A stretch of DNA of 64,000 nucleotides from Thelonectria olida (lineage: Eukaryota; Ascomycota; Sordariomycetes; Hypocreales; Nectriaceae). Made by a program: the position numbers and the translations under genes. Numbering within the stretch: the stretch's first letter is position 1; each line of letters begins with the position of its first letter. Of the stretch, positions 37,221 to 46,668 are shown piece by piece. The DNA is taken from the NCBI GenBank assembly GCA_020736575.1, contig JAGPYM010000004.1:1178001-1242000 (forward strand), written 5' to 3'. The notes under the pieces are model-generated. The model did not search any database and was not told where the DNA came from. It saw only the letters and a program-made list of their open reading frames with translations.

Positions 37221-38134
37221 ATGTCATCGCAGGTGGTGATAGACGCCGTATCGAATCGTCCAACCTCGACCACGATCATTCTTATGCCAATGGCGAGTCC
37301 CAATGCGCTGCGGCCTTCTGCCGGCCGTCTACTCAAGGCTTACTCTCCTACGAGTCCGGCTCTGATCTCCCAAGCCGCGCCCACGACCCCTCGAATCGCC
37401 TCACACTTTTCTACGACGGCACCGCAATGCAAGCGCAGAACCAAGGACAACAATAAATCCCGCGGTGTGAGTAGTCTGTACGGCTCAGGCCCGCGCGAGC
37501 ACCTGTCTATGTCAGACATCCCGCTTCCCAAGCCACGCGACTTCAAGCCTGTGGTGAAGACGGACAAAGATCACGGGCTGTGGGGCTTCTTCCCGGCTCC
37601 CGACAAGTTGCTCTGGACGCCCAAAGAAACGGGAGAGCACGGGAGAGCATGGACTGTGGAGGAGCTGCGAAAGAAGTCGTGGGAGGACTTGCACTCGCTG
37701 TGGTGGGTGTGCTGCAGGGAGAGGAATATGCTCGCTACATCACGAGCGGAGCTTGTGCGTTCCAAGATCGGATTCGGCGAGCGAGAGCTTGACGAGCGCG
37801 AAGAAGAGGTAATTCCCCAATGGCAATTTTACTGGCTCACTCTGGGAGACATGGTGCTAACTGCAAGACACTACAGGTGACGAAGACGCAACGAGCTATC
37901 AAGCACGCCTTGACCGAGCGAATGTACACTTGGCAGGACGCGGTCGATGTTGCCATGACGGACCCTGAAATCAACCTAGAGGGAGGCGAGGGACAGGTAT
38001 ATACTCCTTCTGCTTACGAAGATGAGCATGAGGCGGCTTGGACGAACGCCGAGACCGAGGCTGAGACCCAGCCCGGTGACCCTACTACAACGGAGGTGAA
38101 GGTCGAAAAGACAGAGAAGGATGCTACTCGATAA
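37221..38134 (+). CDS. MRPL4: Mitochondrial large-subunit ribosomal protein uL29m (MRPL4/L47 family)
   Basis: Component of the mitochondrial 54S ribosomal subunit near the exit tunnel. Exons are 37221-37808 and 37877-38134, with a 68-nt phase-0 intron. The N-terminus is Ser/Thr/Ala/Arg-rich with an SHFSTTAPQ motif typical of a cleaved mitochondrial presequence. The MRP-L47 core is clear: DHGLWGFF, then GRAWTVEELRKKSWEDLHSLWWVCCRERN, with the frame continuing after the intron as TKTQRAIKHALTERMYTWQDA. The acidic tail is Glu/Thr-rich. Start choice is uncertain: the first ATG (37221) gives 281 aa, but in-frame ATGs at 37284 and 37290 give a more typical presequence and may be the real start. Confidence 0.92.
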
Positions 38135-39041
38135 ACAGCCGTAAGGGGTTTGGTCGGTGATGAACAGATGATCAATCTGTGACATCGATGACTAAACTAT
38201 GAGGAGGCGTATGGCTATGTACATCTAGAATATGTAAAATATACTTGGGCACAGATATAGGTACCTTTGCATGCGTTTGTACGAGGACAAGCACGGCCCA
38301 AACATGACGGCCCAACATGACATGATATATATGATGAGTTGTCATGAGGTAATCGTATTGAAAACCCAGCCTCGTCGTCTTGGTGATATAGGGTAGACTG
38401 AACGGGAAGTAAACGTAACTTATTTGTTTGTCTAATTTCTCCTATCCAGCCTCTCGAGTGGATAGAATCATTGGTGTAATTACCACCGTCGGCTTAATTA
38501 CCGTCGAGCGATGGGACCGATGAGCCGAACCGGATGGGAATCAGGGGGTTCGGGGCAGTCAAGATGTGTTTCCTTTGCGCATGAGGTTTATCCGTCCATG
38601 TTTGGACGTGCGGGACCTTGCATCATGGGATGCAATGCATGGAGGATCCAACCAGGCTCTCGCCAGCTCTCGCCAACCCTCGTTTGAAGACCCAGCCTTG
38701 GATGATTAATTTACTGGTCGATGGGAGAAAGCGAATTTGAACAAAAGGGGAAATGAAATGACAAGGCTGGCCGGTAAATCAAATAGACCGACTTGGATGT
38801 CGAACTAGAGGTTCGCCCGCCAAAAGGTTGTCGTCTCCACTGACTCGAGAAGAAGGTGGGCGCTCCCATGTCCCCATGTCCCCATGTCCCCATGTCCTCC
38901 AAAGCCACGACCCCGCTGCCTTGAGCTTCGTCCACTCTCATACCGCCTCTCCTCCCCTCCCAACATAAACCACCACCACCTCTCCCATTCCACTCCGACT
39001 CTGCAAACCATCTCTTCCTCCTCCCGAATAAACCGCACATC
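38135..39041. other. Intergenic region, uL29m to GDI
   Basis: Tandem spacer with the uL29m 3' UTR and the GDI promoter. The last 150 bases are CT-rich (leader-like). A four-copy octamer repeat sits at 38865-38897. No gene is supported. Confidence 0.55.
38865..38897. repeat. Octamer tandem repeat (CCCCATGT), about four copies
   Basis: Head-to-tail CCCCATGT units about 150 bases upstream of the GDI start codon, close to where transcription would begin. Each unit contains an ATG, so if transcribed it would create several upstream start codons. Confidence 0.88.
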
Positions 39042-41039
39042 ATGGATGAGATTGCAAAGGAATACGACGTCATTGTGCTGGGCACTGGTACGTCTCTCCG
39101 CACTCTCCCTTCCCGCTCTTTGAAGAGACCCCCGCATCTAGAGCTTTTGCTGGCGTGGGGCTCAGCAAACTGCAGGAAAACAAGGGAGCTTGCGTTCCGT
39201 TCTTGCTAACGAGGTCTAGGCTTGACCGAGTGTATTCTGTCTGGGTATGCGAGATTCCATGCGACTTTCGTCGTCCTGCGGCACCACGCCCGCCCTGCCC
39301 CCGCCAACTGCGCGGTGCTGAGCTGATGCGGATCATGATGCCGGCGACGTTATCGTGCACACTTGGCTGATGCTTCTCTTTTCGTAGTGTTCTGAGTGTC
39401 AAGGGCAAGAAGGTCCTTCACATTGACCGAAATGATCACTACGGCGGGTTCGTACATTGTCGCTTTCCCAACACTTCACCTCGGCTAATTATCTTCTCAG
39501 TGAGGCTGCTTCCGTGAACCTCGAGGCGGTATGCATACATCTCGATCCCACCCCACTCACGAACCAACATCTCTAACGAACCATGACAACAATAGCTCTT
39601 TAAGAAGTACGGCAACTACTCGCCCGGCGAGGAGCCATGGAAGAAGTACGGTCGTATCAATGACTGGAACATCGACCTTGTCCCCAAATTCCTGATGTCC
39701 TCAGGCGAGCTCACCAAGATCCTCGTCTCCACTGATGTCACCCGATACCTCGAGTTCAAGCAGGTCGCTGGCAGCTATGTCCAGCAGGGCTCTGGTGCCA
39801 AGGCCACCGTTGCCAAGGTCCCTTCGGATGCTGGCGAGGCTCTCAAGTCACCCCTTATGGGCATCTTTGAGAAGCGACGCATGAAGTCCTTCATCGAGTG
39901 GGTTGGTACCTTCGACGCCAAGGATACCGCTACGCACAAGGGTTTGTTACCCCAAGGGACGCTTCTGGAGCGAGAGAAGCTCTTTCGCCTTGATAGTTGA
40001 GGATTTGGACTGACGGTAAATGCACCCACCTCATTAGGTCTTGATATCCACAACTGCACCCTGAAGGAGGTTTACGACAAGTTCGGTCTCGAGACCACCA
40101 CCCGAGACTTCATTGGCCATGCTATGGCGCTATATCTTACCGACGATCACATCAACACCAAAGGCCAGGCGCCCGAGGCCATTGAGCGCATTCGACTTTA
40201 CGGCAACTCTGTCGCCCGGTACGGCAAGTCGCCTTACATCTACCCTCTCTACGGCCTGGGTGAGCTTCCTCAAGGTTTCGCCCGACTTTCTGCCATCTAC
40301 GGTGGCACTTACATGCTCCACACCCACATCGAGGAGATCCTGTACGATGGCGACAAGGCCGCTGGCATCAAGGCCACCATGAAGAACGGTGATGACGAGC
40401 TCAAGTTCGAGACCAAGGCTAAGATGATTCTTGGCGACCCTTCTTACTTTCCTGGCAAGACGAAGGTTGTCGGTCACGTCCTCCGAACCGTCTGCATTCT
40501 GAACCACCCCATCGCTGGCACCAACGACAGTGACTCCGCCCAACTCATTATCCCCCAGTCTCAAGTCGGCCGCAAGAACGGTAAGATTCCCTTACACCTA
40601 CTTGCTTTCTGCAAATTCTAACAGGTCAAGATATCTACATTGCTTGCGTCTCGTCCGCCCACAACGTCTGCCCCAAGGGCTACTGGATCGCCATCGTCTC
40701 GACCATTGCCGAGACCTCCGCCAACCACCACCTCGAGCTTCAGCCCGGTCTCCTTCGCCTCGGCAAGATCGAGGAGCAGTTCATGGTACGTCAATTCCAC
40801 CATCACAAATCATTAGAGCAACACTAACATGAAACTCTTGTACCCAGGGTCCCCCTATCCCCATCTCCGAGCCCACTGACGACGGTACCGCCGACAACAT
40901 CTTCATCTCCAAGAGCTACGACGCGACCAGTCACTTTGAGACAACTACCGATGACGTCAAGGATATCTACCGCCGCTGCGCTGGCGAGGAGCTTGTGCTT
41001 GAGGGTTTGAGGGATGACGTCCAGGTCGCTGACGAGTAA
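39042..41039 (+). CDS. GDI1: Rab GDP-dissociation inhibitor
   Basis: Cytosolic chaperone that extracts GDP-bound, prenylated Rab/Ypt GTPases from membranes and recycles them, essential for secretion in yeast. Eight exons: 39042-39087, 39220-39244, 39388-39447, 39501-39528, 39596-39941, 40038-40580, 40625-40785, 40848-41039, giving 466 aa. The N-terminal dinucleotide-fold motif VIVLGTGLTECILSG is spread over exons 1-3, followed by KVLHIDRNDHYGG, the Rab-binding RYLEFKQVAGSYV region, YGLGELPQGFARLSAIYGGTYML and DIYIACVSSAHNVCPKGYW. Exons 2 and 4 are only 25 and 28 nt. Length and order match fungal GDI throughout. Confidence 0.98.
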
Positions 41040-41764
41040 TAATCGAGATGATGTTGGCGGCGGAAAGGTTGGAAGTGCATTTGGACAAGGAGCTCCGATT
41101 CTCTTTATTGCGTTGTCTGGAAGAAACGACGACCTCCTCTACCCTAGCGTTGGTATGGCAAAGAATCTGATCAGATGGGCAAGGTGCTACTCTGTAAATG
41201 CTATAAGCACAGTAACGAAATATACCTCTTTTGATATACCGTAAATGACGGGGCAAATTTTGGGGTGGGAAAGTTATCTTTCGTTTTTCTTTTGTATGTT
41301 TAGATTGCTCAATTGGACACTGGTAAGTAACAAATCTGATTGTAAATGACTTTTTGACATTTCATCATCATGACACCTGTATAAAAACGTTCTAGGCAAG
41401 CCCCCTCCTCATCTGAGGTTCGATATCAGGGGGTGCCGTGAATATCTATCTAACCCGAATGTGAACTTATTGGAAGACCGACGATTCGAATTGTATGCTC
41501 ATTGCAGCTTTACAAACTGACGACGACTTGAAATCTGACATCCAAAACAGCCAAGAACTGCCTCAAACAAAGTCGGTTTCTACCAAAGCCAGTTAGTCTG
41601 GTCTATCAACTGCGAGACTTTTGCCCCCGACACTGAAAAGAATGAACCATGCCCATACGCCCAGAACTCCCGAGCAAACCCGTGACCCGCGACCCGACAT
41701 GCGAAAAGGGGCAAAAACAAAGCAGTGGTACTTTTTGATATTGTTTCCTTTTCCTGTAGGCTGA
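41040..41764. other. Convergent 3' intergenic region, GDI / NOG1
   Basis: Shared 3' flank of two housekeeping genes. The segment from 41280 to 41400 is T-rich and includes several TTT/ATT runs suitable for termination. No gene is supported. Confidence 0.5.
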
Positions 41765-43922
41765 TTATCGGCGCTGGGTCTTGCCCATGCCACGCTTTCC
41801 GGCGACCTGAAAGATTGAATGTTAGTTTCCTTACTTTGTGCGTGGATAGGGGCAAGTAGGATCAAACTTACGAGATGTTTGGTAATGGAGGCGGTGGTAT
41901 GTCGATCAGCCTCACCCTGTCGAGCCATGCGGTTCATGCGCTTCTGGTTGAGCTTGGCGATGCGCTCGGCCTTGGAACGAGTGATATCGTCCTGGACACC
42001 GTCCTGGAGACGGTTGGTAGTAGGAGCACGGCTCTTGGAGCGGGCGCGGTCGCGAGGAGTCTGGCTGCGGTTGCGGTCGACGTCCATGGCGTCAGGGTCC
42101 TCAGTACCCAAGCGGCTGCGGGACATGGAACGGCCACGAGGGCGGGACTTGGAACGGGCGCGCTCGGCAATCTCGGTGGTGTCCACACCGAGAGCATCGA
42201 GAGCGTCCTCGAACTCGGAGAGGTTCTTCTTCAGGGACTTGCGGGGGATGATGGCCTGGTTCTTGAGGCGCTTCTTCATGCGCGCCTCGTTGCGGATCAG
42301 CTGTTGTTTCTCGCGGATCAGCTCGGCCTTGCGCATGACGTCGGCCTCCTCGTCATCCTCAATGTCCTCATCTGACTCGTAGAATCCCTCAGCCTCAAGC
42401 TTCTCCTCCTCTTCCTCGAGAGCAGCAAGCTTGGCCTCAATATCAGGGTCAACAAAGTCGTAGACGTTCTTGCCGTCGAAGATCTCAGGAATCTTGTCGT
42501 GCTTCCACTCGTCGTTGGCAAGCATGTAGTCAGCGCGCATGTCCACGTTGAAGACACCAGCACCACCGTTCTCTTCCTCCTCGTCTCGGGCGAGCCTTCG
42601 GCGCTCGGGGTCGTTCTTGTCATACTTCTTGCGATCCTTGACACCGTCGGGGATGAAGGTCTCAAGGGTTTGACCGCCCATGGGCGTAGCAACGTGGATT
42701 CGTGACATGACATCAGCCAGTCTGCCACCAATAGCACCGCTGGCGCTGGTTCCAGCCTTGAGCTTTTGGTTCACTCGCTCGGCAATAAGGCGCTCGCAAG
42801 CGGCATTCTTGACCTCCTGCACACCCTCCTGGGTATTGCAAGAGAGCTGAAGCATTTCCACCTCACCAGACTTGAGGAGGCTCTGAAGTTCGGCCTGGGT
42901 CTCGGCCTCGAGATCCTCGGGTCGGGTGACATCGATCTTGTTGATGACAATGAAGACGAGCTTGTTGGCGAAGAGGGGCTTGATGCTCTTGAAGAGCTGG
43001 ATTTGAGAGCTGACAGTGTAGCCGCACTGCTCAGACAGATCCATAAAGTACATGATAGCCGACCTCAAGTGAGCAATGGCAGTAATACTGGACGTTGTTA
43101 GTGTGTCGGCTCCGTCAACAATTAGGCCTGTGCCGCATACCTCTGCATCTCGATGGTGTTCATCTCCTCGAGGGGGTGGTCGAGGATACCGGGGGTATCG
43201 ATGGCCTGGAATCGCAGGTACTTGTAATCGAAGTGACCAACAAACAGACTCTTGGTGGTGAAGGCATAAGGCTGAACATCGACGTCGGCGCGGGTGACGC
43301 TCTTCAAGAAACTGGACTTTCCGACGTTGGGATATCCGCAGATGACCAGAGTTCTGGTGTTGGGGTCGATGGAAGGCAGACGGCCCAAATGCTGGCGGAC
43401 CTGGTCGAGGTACATCAGAGGGTCCTTGAGACGCTTGATGAGCGTGGCCATGCGACCGAGGGCAGCGCGCTTGAGCTGCTTGCACTGGTACAGAGACTGG
43501 CCGTACTTGAGAAGGCGCACATAGTCGCGGGAGATGGTCTCGATCAGGTGCTTGGCAGTCGACAACTGGCCGAGGGCGATTCTAAAGTGGTCGGCATCGT
43601 ACAGGGTGTTGAGCAGGTCCTTGTGGAATGGATGGATGTCCTGTAGTCGGGGGAAGCTCTCGAGAATGGCGCCGAACTTCTCGGAGAAGGTCTCCTGGGT
43701 GAACTTGACTTTTCGGGTGTAGAAGGCTGGGGGGAGAAAATAGTGAGTTTGACGGTGAAGGCATCAACGGGACGGGGACGGAAAATGCGAACCTCGAATA
43801 CGGCTAATCTGGAAACCCGCGCGGATCTGGGTGGGCAGCTTGCGCTGGGTCCTGCTCAGCACAATGTCCAGAAACTCCTGCTGAGTCGGGACGGGGGGGA
43901 TATCCTTCCAGGTCGTCTTCAT
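41765..43922 (-). CDS. NOG1: Nucleolar GTP-binding protein 1
   Basis: GTPase that associates with pre-60S particles in the nucleolus and is needed for 60S maturation and export. Exons are 43793-43922, 43141-43726, 41872-43087 and 41765-41806, giving 657 aa. The N-terminal helical domain starts [17 protein letters not shown]. GTPase motifs are visible: G1 GYPNVGKSS at about residue 170, G3 DTPGILD at about 222, G4 NKID at about 288. The C-terminal half has the NOGCT region ([20 protein letters not shown]), basic [14 protein letters not shown] repeats and the terminal [11 protein letters not shown] encoded by the 42-nt last exon. It is divergent from URA5. Confidence 0.98.
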
Positions 43923-44350
43923 GATGGGCGATCTGGGTTTATCGTCGTTGGTTCTCGGTGTGTGTTTGCAGAGAATGAGCGGCGGCGCATGAATTAATTT
44001 TTTTCTTTCTCCCAGTTAGCACCGGCGGACTATGTGGAGTTTGGTGGGTAATCGATAAGCCCGATAAGAGAATTTCGGGAGGGGCATTGGGTGCTCATTT
44101 TTCATTTTCAACCACCCCGCGACCCCACCAACGCTGAGAGCCGAAGACCCCATCACCAGCTGCGACGTTGAGGAAGACTTTTAGACTTGATCAACCGATA
44201 ATCCGAGTTAATAACTGCTCAGAGCTTCTCCACAAGGTAGGCATTGATGCATACAATTTGAACTTGTTTTCTTTGCCAACTCCCAATCCCAACCTAACTT
44301 TCATCCTCAAGATCGATCGACATCACCCTCGCTTACACGCACCGTCCACC
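43923..44350. promoter_or_regulatory. Bidirectional promoter region NOG1 / URA5
   Basis: About 430 bases separate the two start codons, so both promoters and leaders must lie here. The sequence contains CGATAAG/CGATAAGAG (GATA-type cores) near 44050-44070, a TGAAAAATGAGC stretch on the minus strand near 44095 that resembles ribosome-biogenesis promoter elements, and a CT/CA-rich URA5 leader. Element identity is inference. Confidence 0.5.
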
Positions 44351-45052
44351 ATGACTTCCCAGCTCGCCCCCTACAAGAAGGACTTCCTCCAAGCCGCCAT
44401 CACCGGCGGTGTCCTCAAGTTCGGCAGCTTCGAGCTCAAGTCGAAGCGCATCTCCCCCTACTTCTTCAACGCCGGCCTCTTCCACACCACCCGCCTAGCC
44501 GCCGCCATCGCCTCGGCCTTTGCCAAGGCCATCGCTGAGGCTCGCCAGTCCGGCCTCGAGTTCGATATTATCTTCGGCCCCGCCTACAAGGGCATTCCCC
44601 TCGCCGCAACCATCGCCGTCGAGCTCGGGAAGCTAGATACCTCGACCCTCGACACCGTCTCCTACTCGTTCGACCGCAAGGAGGCCAAGGACCACGGCGA
44701 GGGTGGTAACATTGTCGGTGCGGCCTTGAAGGGTAAGAGATGCCTCATTGTTGACGATGTCATTACGGCTGGCACCGCCAAGCGAGAGGCCATTGACAAG
44801 ATCCGCAAGGAGGGCGGTATCGTCGTCGGTATCGCGGTTGCCCTGGACCGTATGGAGAAGCTCCCCGCCACGGATGGTGACGAGTCCAAGCCTGGTCCTA
44901 GTGCTATTGGCGAGCTGCGAAAGGAGTATGGAATTCCTATCTTTGCTATCCTGACCCTGGATGATATCATCGAGGGTGCAAAGAGCTTTGCTTCGACGGA
45001 GGACATTGAGCGAACTGAGGCGTACCGTCAAAAGTACAAGGCTACGGATTAG
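44351..45052 (+). CDS. URA5: Orotate phosphoribosyltransferase
   Basis: Catalyses orotate plus PRPP to orotidine 5'-phosphate, the fifth step of de novo pyrimidine synthesis, in the cytosol. Single exon, 233 aa, the usual length. The start [17 protein letters not shown] matches family N-termini. [19 protein letters not shown] forms the orotate-binding region, [13 protein letters not shown] follows, the flexible-loop sequence [13 protein letters not shown] is present, and the PRPP motif [13 protein letters not shown] lies at about residues 130-142. The frame is open upstream but without conserved sequence, and ATG 44351 has a good context (CCACCATGA). The URA5 locus is a classical 5-FOA marker in fungi. 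Confidence 0.98.
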   Translation: MTSQLAPYKKDFLQAAITGGVLKFGSFELKSKRISPYFFNAGLFHTTRLAAAIASAFAKAIAEARQSGLEFDIIFGPAYKGIPLAATIAVELGKLDTSTLDTVSYSFDRKEAKDHGEGGNIVGAALKGKRCLIVDDVITAGTAKREAIDKIRKEGGIVVGIAVALDRMEKLPATDGDESKPGPSAIGELRKEYGIPIFAILTLDDIIEGAKSFASTEDIERTEAYRQKYKATD

Positions 45053-45571
45053 AAAGAGCTTATCGTGTAAATAAGAGCAAAAGGGTAGACTTGAAGACCT
45101 GCCATTTCTGTGAAAAACAAGCAGCACGAAGGCAATGGTATCATTTTCGGACCCCAAGAACATTGAGTTGGTCATTAGCACATTGGCCTGCTTTGTATTA
45201 TGAGTTATGAAGTCATTTCGCAATTAGAACAGGAAAGATATCGCGAATTGCGCCATTTTGCTTGCAAAGACACGACATAGTCTTCAAGTAGGTAGGGTTG
45301 GTACCAATTATCGGAGTGCCACCTCCTTTGCGGGATGATTGATGTTTCAGAGAACATCAACAAAATGCAAGTTTTATTATCAGAATGGCCTAGTGGCCCA
45401 ATGGTAAGTATAATCATTTGTACTAAGTCCGCATTCTCGGGAGATTCGTTTTTGATGGCCCATCTAATCCCAAGATGAAATGAGCTTTTGGCCAGACGTC
45501 CATTGTACATTGCCGAAGGCCCTCGTGGGGACGAAATTGTCAAGCAAGAAGAAGATTGGACATTCAAGCGC
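45053..45571. other. Convergent 3' intergenic region, URA5 / acetyltransferase
   Basis: Downstream flanks of two convergent genes; 45060-45130 is A-rich and probably the URA5 3' UTR. No gene is supported. Confidence 0.5.
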
Positions 45572-46668
45572 CTAAGATCTCTTGACTTTAGTAGGTTCCT
45601 CCTTGAACTTCTGTTTTGGCCCCCTGAGATCAAGGACCTAGTAACCAGTTAGACTTTGCATTGCATAGGTGTGAGCGAAATGGTGCCTTACCATGGCACG
45701 CCAACCCTGGCCGGCAAGGGCTTGCGTGCTTGGTCCAAGATCTCTGAACCCAAAGCCATTATAAAACTCAACCGAATACTATTATCGTTAATATTGAATT
45801 CAATGAGCTCTAAGGTGAAGTCCGGCTATGACTCACTGGTTGGCATATTAGAGCAACTCGATCTGCCATCCCGGATTCATTCATGAGCTGCAGGTAGGAC
45901 TTCATGGCTGTCTTTCCGATCCCAACACCCTGGACCTCGGGGCACACAGCCAGAGAATGGAGGCATATCGTTCTTCCCGAAGATTGGTGACCGACAATTG
46001 AGTTTTTACAGGTCGCAGGGTCCTGCCAGTCCTTGGGCAAGGTCATGTCGGCATCAGTGACGACTGGGTGCGTCCCAAGCGTGGCAAGAATGTGAGCGAA
46101 CATGACATGTTTGGCGTGATCACTGCGACCGCCTTCAACTGGCCGACTATGCTCTAACGTCGCAACTTTCCAGTTCTTGGCATCATTTGGTCTGTAGGTG
46201 TTGAACAGCCCGTAGCATACAGCTCCCGATTTCCGGATACGATACTCGATCTAAGGGGACAGATCAGTCAACCGTTCGAAGAGGTGGTGATATGAAACCA
46301 CTCGAGGGTAAGTGAGTCGAAGGAAAGGGAAGCTAGTTTAACGATACCTTCTCCTTGGATGCACGATGCGTTGGGTCCGACAAGGCGGCAGTCTCGAGCG
46401 TCATGCAGGTGTCAATGTCGTTCTCAGTCAAGGGCGAGAGCATCGGGGCCCAGTGAAATGGGATGACTTTCTTCAACATGCCGGCTTCGGAGGTTCTCTT
46501 CTGGATTCTTAGCTGAGCAATGTTCCTCTCCCTCGTCACCATCTCCTCGTCTGCGTCACAGGAGTCATCGATGGCAACAGCATCTTGATACTCATCTTGC
46601 TCAGTTGAGGCACCATCGGGGAAAATCATGCTGCGGGCCGCAGTCGCGAACTCGTTTTTGGCTTCCAT
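45572..46668 (-). CDS. GNAT-family N-acetyltransferase (AANAT / polyamine acetyltransferase Paa1-like)
   Basis: Predicted acetyl-CoA-dependent acetyltransferase resembling arylalkylamine/polyamine enzymes such as yeast Paa1. Exons are 46348-46668, 45837-46250, 45692-45778 and 45572-45637, giving 295 aa. The family-typical segment LTENDIDTCMTLETAAL precedes a split at SKEK/IEYRIRKSG, as in Paa1-like proteins. The acetyl-CoA motif is HSLAVCPEVQGVGIGK at about residues 210-226, followed by FYNGFGFRDLGPS in exon 3 and WRAMVLDLRG across the exon 3/4 junction. The last intron was placed from the TCTAAC branch point and TTACTAG acceptor; reading through would replace the conserved end. An N-terminal acidic extension of about 75 aa is unusual. 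Substrate is not determined. Confidence 0.86.
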
